This document shows positions 1 to 6,731 of a DNA stretch of 51,663 bases, piece after piece. Source of the stretch: Thermostichus sp047462415 (GTDB lineage Bacteria > Cyanobacteriota > Cyanobacteriia > Thermostichales > Thermostichaceae); contig NZ_JANSJE010000021.1 in assembly GCF_047462415.1 (NCBI RefSeq), positions 1 through 51,663 on the forward strand, written 5' to 3'. The translations under genes were made by a program, and so were the position numbers. Numbering within the stretch: position 1 is the stretch's first letter; every line of letters begins with the position of its first letter. The notes beneath the pieces are model-generated. The model was not told the origin of the DNA. It did no database searches and saw nothing but the letters and a program-made list of their open reading frames with translations.

Positions 1-190
1 TAATCAGCAACCGGGGCTGGGAACCAGCCTCGTGAGTCTTGGATGCTTCAGCTCTGCTTCAGAGACCCGGTACACGGGATGGACTCCGTCCCGCTGCCGC
101 GAACGATGAAGCAACTGGGGCAGAAGAAGAGACAAAAGCTCTGCTGTCAAGCGGGTGAGGAAACCCCACCCGCCTGCGCGGTGGGGTAGT
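1..190 (+). mobile_element. Probable 3' (right) end of an IS200/IS605-type element, cut by the window edge
   Basis: No convincing gene fits here. Positions 164-170 (CCCCACC) pair with 180-186 (GGTGGGG), giving a subterminal hairpin, and TAGTTCA follows directly. Such hairpins are recognised by TnpA-type transposases at the ends of IS200/IS605 and TnpB-only elements. In TnpB elements this zone also encodes the guide (omega) RNA. The transposase or tnpB body would lie left of the window, so family and orientation are inferred. A similar hairpin closes the window at 51630-51651. Confidence 0.4.
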
Positions 191-889
191 TCATACGCGA
201 CGCAGCCGCAGTCTTTGCACCCATTCTTCCCCAAAGCGCAGCCAGTCTGGCATTTTTTCTGGACTCACCTGTTGGTCACCCCGCCAAACGATAAGCTGCG
301 GCCCGGATCCCTCGGCACAACAAGGAGCATGTTGCTCCAAAAAGCTAAGAAAACTAGGATCGAAGCGCAGGCGAACCTTGGCCTCATCTTCTCCGCGCAA
401 GAGGTATTTGCGGGAAAACTGAGGGTGGCCCTCAAAGTTGATATCTTGCATGCCAAAGGCTTTGGCGATGTCGTGAAACAGGGGAACTTCCGGATGTAGC
501 CGAAAATGAGGTAGCCGTAGATCTTCGCAATAGGCCCAGAAAACAGACTGGAGATGAATACTGCCCCCGCCTCGAGTATAAATCCCGGGTCTCCTCCTGC
601 CGGTGTGCTTGTAGTCAAAGGAACCGATCTCAGTTCCATCGATTAGCTGCTTGGATATTGAATTGTAGAAACCTCGATCGTAGCCTCGTTCAAATAGTTC
701 AAAACCTGCCTGAAGCAGGCGGGATCGGATCCCTTCGGGCAGCTCCGCCGAAAACGACATGCCCAGGCTCCTGGCCACCTGCTCCAAAGCTTCCCGACGC
801 TTCTTCTCTAGATAGTCAGCTAGATAGACAACAAGCGCCAGAAGGCCGATAAGAAAAAACGAGAACAGAACAAAAACAAGCCATTCCAT
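191..889 (-). CDS. Membrane-anchored hypothetical protein, possibly truncated at its C-terminus
   Basis: This is a 232-residue protein that I do not recognise. Residues about 3-26 form one hydrophobic segment, followed by a basic stretch (EKKRREAL), so the bulk is probably cytosolic. The ATG at 889 follows a strong GGAGGGAGGG ribosome site; a TTG at 907 would add six residues and is less likely. The body is mixed alpha/beta with a proline- and tryptophan-rich end. The stop codon lies directly at the insertion-element boundary (TTCA, 190-193), so the last residues and stop may have been supplied by the insertion. It lies downstream of glnA on the same strand but beyond glnA's terminator. Confidence 0.7.
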   Translation of the reverse strand: MEWLVFVLFSFFLIGLLALVVYLADYLEKKRREALEQVARSLGMSFSAELPEGIRSRLLQAGFELFERGYDRGFYNSISKQLIDGTEIGSFDYKHTGRRRPGIYTRGGGSIHLQSVFWAYCEDLRLPHFRLHPEVPLFHDIAKAFGMQDINFEGHPQFSRKYLLRGEDEAKVRLRFDPSFLSFLEQHAPCCAEGSGPQLIVWRGDQQVSPEKMPDWLRFGEEWVQRLRLRRV

Positions 890-951
890 TGTAAACCCTC
901 CCTCCAACCTCTAGACTTCGGCGCTCACACCCAGAATACCTGGGCAGGCGC

Positions 952-989
952 AAAAAAAGGGATCCCTCTCAGTCAGGAGAAGGGATCCC
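952..989 (-). terminator. Intrinsic terminator of glnA
   Basis: Read on the minus strand, GGGATCCC plus TTCTC pairs with GAGAGGGATCCC around the loop CTGACT, with one bulged base, and seven T follow (A run at 952-958). The stem consists of two copies of the genome's frequent octamer GGGATCCC. It sits about 50 bases after the glnA stop. Confidence 0.85.
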
Positions 990-992
990 GTT

Positions 993-1023
993 CCAAAACC
1001 TCATTCGAGAACGAATGTTTTGG
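993..1023 (-). other. Second hairpin between glnA stop and its terminator
   Basis: CCAAAA and CATTCG (993-1007, with a three-base bulge) pair with CGAATG and TTTTGG (1012-1023) around an AGAA loop. No T run follows, so it is more likely a 3'-end stabilising structure or part of a compound terminator than a terminator alone. Confidence 0.5.
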
Positions 1024-1036
1024 ATGAAAACCTCGA

Positions 1037-2461
1037 TCAGGCGTCGAAATAGAGCGCGAACTCGTAGGGGTGAGGCCGCAGATTGATGGGGTTGATCTCG
1101 TTGTCGATCTTGTACTCGATGTAGGTCTGGATGAGATCTTCGGTAAAGACGCCTCCCTCCAACAAGAAAGCATGATCCTTCTGCAGGTTTTCCAGAGCAT
1201 CCAGCAGGGATCCGGGCGTGGAGGGGATCTTGGCCAGCTCGTCCGGCTCCAGATCGTAGATGTCTTTGTCGAGGGGCTCGCCGGGGTGGATCTTGTTCTT
1301 GATCCCGTCCAAGCCGGCCATCAACATGGCCGAGAAGGCGATGTAGGGGTTGCAGGTGGCATCCGGACAACGGAACTCCAGCCGCTTGGCTTTGGGATTG
1401 TTGCCGGTCACCGGAATGCGAATGGAGGCCGAGCGGTTGCCCTGCGAGTAGGCCAAGTTGACTGGCGCCTCAAACCCGGGCACCAAGCGTTTGTAGGAGT
1501 TGGTGGTGGGGTTGGTGAAAGCCAAGATCGCCGGAGCATGCTTGAGCAGGCCGCCGATGTAGTAGAGAGCTGTCTCGCTCAGGTTGGCGTAGGTGCCTTC
1601 GCTGTAGAACAAGGGCTGACCATCCTTCCAGAGGGACTGGTGGGTGTGCATGCCGGTGCCGTTGTCGTTAAACAGGGGCTTGGGCATAAACGTCACCGTC
1701 TTGCCGTGCTTGCGGGCCACGTTCCGGATCACATATTTGTAGACCATCATGTAGTCGGCAGCGGTGACCAGATCGGCGAAGCGATAGCCCAACTCCCCTT
1801 GCCCGCCGGTCGCCACCTCGTGGTGATGCTTCTCGATGGGCACCCCCAATTTGCCCATGGTCAGCAGCATCTCTGTGCGGATATTTTGGTGCGCATCGGT
1901 GGGCGGAACGGGGAAATAGCCCTCCTTGTAGCGAGGCTTGTAGCCGAGGTTGCCACCTTTCTCCTCACGGCCTGAGTTCCAGCGACCTTCAATGGAATCC
2001 ACAAAGTAGTAGGCCGAGTTTTGAGTTTGGTCGAAACGAATATCCTCAAAAATGAAAAATTCCGCCTCCGGCCCGAAGTAGGCGGTATCGGCAATGCCTG
2101 TCGATCGCAGATAGGCGACGGCACGGGCAGCAAGGCTGCGGGGACAGCGGCTGTAAGGCTGGCCAGTGCGCGGCTCAACGATGCTGCAAGTCATGCTGAG
2201 GGTGGGCACCTCGAGAAAGGGATCGATCCAGGCCGTCTTGGGATCCGGCACCATGTACATGTCCGACTCGTTGATTGCTTTCCAGCCCCGGATGCTGGAT
2301 CCATCGAAGGGGAGACCCTCGGTGAAGGTTTCTTCCTTAATCATCGAGGTGTGGAAGGAGACATGCTGCCAGGTGCCGAAGATATCGACAAACTTGAGAT
2401 CCACCATCTGGACATTGTTGTCCTGGATCATCTGAAGCACTTCTTGGGGCGTGGATGCCAT
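1037..2461 (-). CDS. glnA: Glutamine synthetase type I
   Basis: A 474-residue class I glutamine synthetase. It makes glutamine from glutamate, ammonia and ATP as a cytosolic dodecamer and is the entry point of ammonium in the GS-GOGAT cycle. Visible signatures are the beta-grasp FDGSSIRGW near residue 55, EAEFF with the metal-binding glutamate, HHHEV, the ATP-site block KPLFNDNGTGMHTHQS, and NRSASIRIP. The tyrosine region near the C-terminus reads KDIYDLEPDE; cyanobacterial enzymes are usually controlled by the small inactivating factors IF7/IF17 rather than by adenylylation, and neither factor gene is seen here. The ATG follows AGGAGAG. It appears monocistronic, with an NtcA-type promoter upstream and a strong terminator downstream. 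Confidence 0.98.
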   Translation of the reverse strand: MASTPQEVLQMIQDNNVQMVDLKFVDIFGTWQHVSFHTSMIKEETFTEGLPFDGSSIRGWKAINESDMYMVPDPKTAWIDPFLEVPTLSMTCSIVEPRTGQPYSRCPRSLAARAVAYLRSTGIADTAYFGPEAEFFIFEDIRFDQTQNSAYYFVDSIEGRWNSGREEKGGNLGYKPRYKEGYFPVPPTDAHQNIRTEMLLTMGKLGVPIEKHHHEVATGGQGELGYRFADLVTAADYMMVYKYVIRNVARKHGKTVTFMPKPLFNDNGTGMHTHQSLWKDGQPLFYSEGTYANLSETALYYIGGLLKHAPAILAFTNPTTNSYKRLVPGFEAPVNLAYSQGNRSASIRIPVTGNNPKAKRLEFRCPDATCNPYIAFSAMLMAGLDGIKNKIHPGEPLDKDIYDLEPDELAKIPSTPGSLLDALENLQKDHAFLLEGGVFTEDLIQTYIEYKIDNEINPINLRPHPYEFALYFDA

Positions 2462-2574
2462 CGCTCTCTCCTGATTGGGTTGCAGTTAAGACTGGGGAAA
2501 TTGTGGCTGAAACAAATGGGATCCCAGCGGATGATCCCCGCGCCTCGACTTGGATGGGCCAAAAGCGCTCACCC

Positions 2575-2616
2575 ATCCTAGAAAGGCCAACACCGGCATT
2601 TTGTAGCTTCTGATAC
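2575..2616 (-). promoter_or_regulatory. NtcA-activated promoter of glnA
   Basis: The palindrome GTAGCTTCTGATAC (2603-2616) fits the NtcA consensus GTA-N8-TAC. Reading toward glnA, exactly 22 bases separate it from TAGGAT (2575-2580), a TA-N3-T type -10 box. GTA-N8-TAC-N22-TAN3T is the classic NtcA-activated promoter layout, with the activator replacing the -35 box. The start site would lie near 2568, giving a leader of about 107 bases. Binding itself is inferred. Confidence 0.85.
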
Positions 2617-2870
2617 AAAACTGGCCCGGCTCTGGCCTTCTGCCCAACTGATGAGACAACCTGGGCAAGACCTCTTGCCGCCAGCTCAGGATTAGGCCCG
2701 CCAGCAGTCCACACCTGCGTTCTAGATAGGCCAATGCCTCGGCTGCCCCAAGGGAGCGAAAATAGGACTGACGAGCCCCAGCCTCGCCCAGTTCGCCGAA
2801 TCGTGTTAGGCTAAAGCGTAGTCATTATGAGTTTGATGTAATATCCCTGTTGCAGAAGGAGAGAGAGCGG

Positions 2871-4304
2871 ATGACAGAGCAAAGTCGGATTGAGAATGTG
2901 GTGATTATCGGTTCTGGCCCTGCTGGGTTTACGGCGGCCATTTACGCCGGGCGCGCCAACCTGAAGCCAGTTGTGTTTGAGGGCTTCCAGGCGGGCGGGA
3001 TCCCGGGTGGGCAACTGATGACCACCACCGAGGTGGAGAACTTTCCGGGCTTTCCCGAGGGCATCAGCGGCCCCCAACTGATGAAAAACATGCGGGCCCA
3101 GGCACAGCGGTGGGGGGCGGAGCTCTACCCCGAGGATGTCACCTTTGTGGATCTGAGCCAGCGGCCTTTTGTCGTCCGTTCTGACGAGCGGGAAGTGCGC
3201 ACCCACAGCTTGATCATCGCCACCGGGGCCACGGCCAAGCGCCTGCACCTGCCCGGGGAGGAGACCTACTGGAACCGCGGCATGTCCGCCTGCGCCGTCT
3301 GCGATGGGGCCATGCCCATGTTCAAGGGGGTGGAGTTGGTGGTGATCGGCGGTGGCGATACCGCCTGTGAGGAGGCCACCTACCTGACCAAGTTTGGATC
3401 CCATATCCACATGCTGGTGCGCAGTGGCAAGATGCGGGCCAGCAAGGCCATGCAAGACCGGGTGCTCAACCACCCCAAGATTACGGTGCACTGGCACACC
3501 GAGGCGGTGGAAGTCCTGGGCGACGGCCAGCGCCTGACCGGGGTGAAGGTGCGCAACAACCAGACGGGCGAGATCCGGGAGATGGCGGTGGGCGGACTGT
3601 TCTACGCCATCGGCCACAAGCCCAACACTGACTTGTTCACGGGGCAACTGGAGCTGGATGAAGTGGGCTACATTGTCACCCGCCCAGGATCGGTAGCCAC
3701 CAGTGTAGAGGGCGTGTTTGCCGCCGGGGATGTGCAGGATCACGAGTTTCGCCAGGCCATCACCGCTGCCGGCACCGGCTGTATGGCGGCCATGTTGGCG
3801 GAGCGCTGGCTCTCGGAACACGGCCTGGCTCAGGAGTATCACGTCTTGCCCCAGAGCCATCCTAAACCCAGCTCTGCTGCCGCCCCGCCTGAGGCAGAGT
3901 TGGCGGAGGAATCTGCGGTTGAGGAAGCCAGCTTTGCGGAGAACGGCCACGAGGATCTGGATTTCAGCAAGACCTGCCATGAAGGGAGCTATGCCCTGCG
4001 GCGGCTCTACCACGAAAGCAATCGCCTGCTGATGGTCAAGTACACCGCTCCCACCTGTGCCCCTTGTCATGCCCTCAGGCCAATCTTGAACAAGGTCATC
4101 GAAGAGTTTGCCGACAAGCTGCACGTGGTGGAGATCGACATCGAGAAGGATCCGGAGATTGCCGAGGCAGGCGGGGTAGCTTGCACGCCGACGGTGCAAT
4201 TTTTCAAAAACAAGGAGCTGGTGGCGCAGGTGGTGGGCGTTAAGCCCAAGTCCCACTACCGAGAGGTGATCCAGGCCAATTTGTCTGAAGCAAAATCAGC
4301 TTGA
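2871..4304 (+). CDS. trxB: NADPH-thioredoxin reductase with fused thioredoxin domain (NTRC type)
   Basis: 477 residues. The first ~320 are a flavoprotein thioredoxin reductase: FAD site GSGPAG (14-19), redox pair CAVC (141-144), NADPH site GGGDTA (160-165) and the second FAD motif GVFAAGDV. A proline/alanine/glutamate linker (~325-365) leads to a C-terminal thioredoxin domain with cis-proline 440. In plants and cyanobacteria NTRC passes NADPH electrons to 2-Cys peroxiredoxin and other targets. The thioredoxin active site reads CAPC (396-399), not the usual CGPC. The ATG at 2871 follows GAAGGAGAGAG; a TTG at 2850 is the only upstream alternative. A TAATAT at 2839-2844 may be its -10 box. Confidence 0.95.
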   Translation: MTEQSRIENVVIIGSGPAGFTAAIYAGRANLKPVVFEGFQAGGIPGGQLMTTTEVENFPGFPEGISGPQLMKNMRAQAQRWGAELYPEDVTFVDLSQRPFVVRSDEREVRTHSLIIATGATAKRLHLPGEETYWNRGMSACAVCDGAMPMFKGVELVVIGGGDTACEEATYLTKFGSHIHMLVRSGKMRASKAMQDRVLNHPKITVHWHTEAVEVLGDGQRLTGVKVRNNQTGEIREMAVGGLFYAIGHKPNTDLFTGQLELDEVGYIVTRPGSVATSVEGVFAAGDVQDHEFRQAITAAGTGCMAAMLAERWLSEHGLAQEYHVLPQSHPKPSSAAAPPEAELAEESAVEEASFAENGHEDLDFSKTCHEGSYALRRLYHESNRLLMVKYTAPTCAPCHALRPILNKVIEEFADKLHVVEIDIEKDPEIAEAGGVACTPTVQFFKNKELVAQVVGVKPKSHYREVIQANLSEAKSA

Positions 4305-4312
4305 GGTAGTCC

Positions 4313-4434
4313 CCCTCACCCCCAGCCCCTCTCCCCAAGGCACCCAAGCGCTCCGCGCCGCTCACGCGACCACCCCCAGCCCCTCTCCCCGAGGCACCCT
4401 CACCCCCAGCCCCTCTCCCCAAGGGAGAGGGGAG
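4313..4434. repeat. Three-unit C-rich repeat ending in a hairpin, between convergent genes
   Basis: Three near copies of a unit reading CACCCCCAGCCCCTCTCCCC occur at about 4315-4338, 4371-4390 and 4401-4420. The last is completed by GGGAGAGGGG, giving a 10-bp hairpin (4410-4432) one base before the purL stop codon. Related units appear at 12747-12782, 19341-19406 and 22130-22157. Placement between converging trxB and purL suggests service as a two-way terminator. Confidence 0.8.
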
Positions 4435-6720
4435 CTAGGTGTTGTGGTAGGCGGCCTGCAGGGCGGCCAAAGAGACCGACAACAGGGGATCCCCTTCTGC
4501 CGTCGTCAAGGCCAAGGGATCGGCAGGGGATCCCACCTGGCCCAGAAGTTGCCACTGATCAGGGAGCTGCGATTCTAGGTAGGCTTCCCAAGGAGAGCGC
4601 TGGGCTGGATTGACAGAAACGAGGATGCGGCTGGATCCCTCGCCAAACAGGGCCTGATCCCAGCGCAGGGATCCGGGAGCCAGAGAGACGCTGGCGCCGC
4701 GGCCCCCGCTGAGGCAGGCTTCCGCCAGAGCCACGGCCAGTCCTCCCTCGCTACAGTCGTGGGCGGAGCGCACCCACCCCTGCCGGATGCCGTGGCGGCA
4801 GGCGGCTTGCACGCGCTTTTCCAGCTCCAGATCCACGGGGGCAGGCCGACCCGTGACCTTGTGGTAGATTGCCGCCAAATACTCGCTGCCGCCCAGACTG
4901 GTAACAGCCTGGGATCCCAAGAGGTAGATGAGATCGCTTTCTTGCTGCCACCCCTGGCCACAGACCAACTTCAAGTCCGGAATGAGACCGACCATGCCGA
5001 TAACGGGGGTCGGGTAGATGGCCTGGGATCCCTTCTCGTTGTAGAGGGAAACGTTCCCCCCTGTTACCGGTGTCCCTAGGGCACGGCAGGCCTCCCCAAT
5101 CCCCCGACAGGCCAGGGCCAACTGCCAGTACACCACCGGGTTTTCCGGGTTGCCGAAGTTGAGGTTGTCGGTTACGGCCAAGGGCTCCGCCCCCACGCAG
5201 GAGAGGTTGCGGGCGGCTTCGGCCACCGCGGCTTTGGCCCCCTCGTAGGGATCCAAATACACCCAGCGGCCATTGCCATCTAGGGTGGCAGCAATGGCCT
5301 TGCGGGCAGCCTGCAGGGGTGGCACCTCGCCCACGCCAAACTTTTGCGAGCGGATGCGGATAACCGCTGCATCTCCCTGCCCCGGCCAAAGGACAGTGTT
5401 GTTTTGCACCTGGTGGTCATATTGGCGATAGATCCAGGCTTTGCTGGCCAGGGTGGGGCGGGCCAAAAGCCGCAGCAGCACCTCTTGCCACGTCAGGGTT
5501 GCCTGATCGAGGTGGATCCCTTCGCGAGTGCAGGGGGGTAGGGTGGCGGGATCCCACTGCCACGCTGCCTGGACGTACTCCGGTGGCTCTGGCAGCAGCG
5601 GGCGGACGTAGACGGGGGTCTCTTCGGCCAAGGCCCGCGCCGGCACTTGCACCACGCAGGTTCCGCGGTGCCAGATCTCCACCAGCGGCTCGGCAATGAC
5701 TTCTCCGGCCACGCTGGCCTGCAGGCCCCAGCGGTGGAAGATCTCCATCACCTCCGCCTCGCGACCTTTTTGCACCACCAGCAGCATCCGCTCCTGGGAC
5801 TCCGAAAGCAGGTACTCCCAGGCGGCCATGCCACTTTCCCGCGCCGGCACCCGGTCGAGATCAAAGCGGATCCCTACGCCGCCTTTGGCGGCCATCTCCG
5901 CCGTGGAGCAGGTGATCCCGGCCGCTCCCATGTCCTGGGCGGCCACCACGGCTCCTGTGGCAAAGGCCTCCAGGCAAGCCTCGATGAGACATTTGCCCAG
6001 AAAGGGATCCCCCACCTGCACCGCCGGCCGATCCTGCTGGGAGTCCTCCTTGAGCTCGGCGCTGGCAAAGCTGGCCCCGCGGATCCCGTCCCGCCCCGTG
6101 GGGGCGCCCACGTACAAGACCGGATTCCCCACCCCCCGAGCTGCCGATTTCACCACCGCCGGCGTCTCCAGCAGCCCCAGAGCCATGACGTTGACCAGGG
6201 GGTTGCCACTGTAGCAGGGATCCACGGCCACTTCCCCCCCCACCGTGGGCACCCCCACGCAGTTGCCGTAGTGGGCTATCCCCTCCACCACCCTGGCCAT
6301 GAGGCGGCGGTTGCGGGGATCCGTCAGCGGCCCAAAGCGCAGGGAGTTGAGCAGGGCAATGGGGCGGGCGCCCAGGGTAAAGATATCGCGCAGGATGCCT
6401 CCCACGCCGGTGGCCGCTCCCTGGAAGGGCTCAACCGCTGAAGGATGGTTGTGGGATTCAATCTTAAAGGCCAGCCAGTCCCCATCCCCCAAATCTATGA
6501 CGCCGGCATTTTCCCCCGGCCCCACCACCACCCGCTCGCCCGTAGTGGGAAAGTTTTTCAGCAGAGGGCGAGAGTTCTTGTAGCAGCAGTGCTCCGACCA
6601 CATCACCCCAAACATGCCCAGCTCGGTGGGGTTGGGATCCCGGCCCAGTTGCTGCTGGATCTGGTGATATTCCTGGGGGGAGAGGCCGTGGAGCGTCAGC
6701 TCTTCAGGAGTAGGGGGCAT
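4435..6720 (-). CDS. purL: Phosphoribosylformylglycinamidine synthase subunit II
   Basis: 761 residues, the size of the small PurL that works with separate PurS and PurQ. It converts formylglycinamide ribotide to the amidine using ATP and ammonia in purine synthesis. Family blocks include WSEHCCYKNSR near residue 40, FKIESHNHPS near 90, the glycine-rich GAATGVGGILRD, and DCSEGGLAVALAE near the C-terminus. The ATG at 6720 lies 11 bases after the recG stop; reading further upstream would run into recG, so this start is preferred although no good ribosome site is visible. Co-transcription with recG is likely. The stop abuts a hairpin repeat. Confidence 0.95.
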   Translation of the reverse strand: MPPTPEELTLHGLSPQEYHQIQQQLGRDPNPTELGMFGVMWSEHCCYKNSRPLLKNFPTTGERVVVGPGENAGVIDLGDGDWLAFKIESHNHPSAVEPFQGAATGVGGILRDIFTLGARPIALLNSLRFGPLTDPRNRRLMARVVEGIAHYGNCVGVPTVGGEVAVDPCYSGNPLVNVMALGLLETPAVVKSAARGVGNPVLYVGAPTGRDGIRGASFASAELKEDSQQDRPAVQVGDPFLGKCLIEACLEAFATGAVVAAQDMGAAGITCSTAEMAAKGGVGIRFDLDRVPARESGMAAWEYLLSESQERMLLVVQKGREAEVMEIFHRWGLQASVAGEVIAEPLVEIWHRGTCVVQVPARALAEETPVYVRPLLPEPPEYVQAAWQWDPATLPPCTREGIHLDQATLTWQEVLLRLLARPTLASKAWIYRQYDHQVQNNTVLWPGQGDAAVIRIRSQKFGVGEVPPLQAARKAIAATLDGNGRWVYLDPYEGAKAAVAEAARNLSCVGAEPLAVTDNLNFGNPENPVVYWQLALACRGIGEACRALGTPVTGGNVSLYNEKGSQAIYPTPVIGMVGLIPDLKLVCGQGWQQESDLIYLLGSQAVTSLGGSEYLAAIYHKVTGRPAPVDLELEKRVQAACRHGIRQGWVRSAHDCSEGGLAVALAEACLSGGRGASVSLAPGSLRWDQALFGEGSSRILVSVNPAQRSPWEAYLESQLPDQWQLLGQVGSPADPLALTTAEGDPLLSVSLAALQAAYHNT

Positions 6721-6731
6721 AGGCACCAAGG

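Noticed and set aside
2462..2574. Glutamine riboswitch in the glnA leader
   Set aside because: The conserved sequence of the cyanobacterial glnA RNA motif could not be found; an NtcA site explains regulation.
2850..2870. Upstream start of the thioredoxin reductase
   Set aside because: It is a TTG inside the ribosome-binding region; the ATG at 2871 has a good site.
2811..4256. Long antisense reading frame opposite the thioredoxin reductase
   Set aside because: It mirrors the high G+C third positions of the real gene and has His/Gly-rich, motif-free sequence; similar shadows lie opposite purL, recG, mnmG and pheA.
4305..4434. CRISPR array
   Set aside because: Only three units, irregular spacing, no unique spacers and no cas genes.
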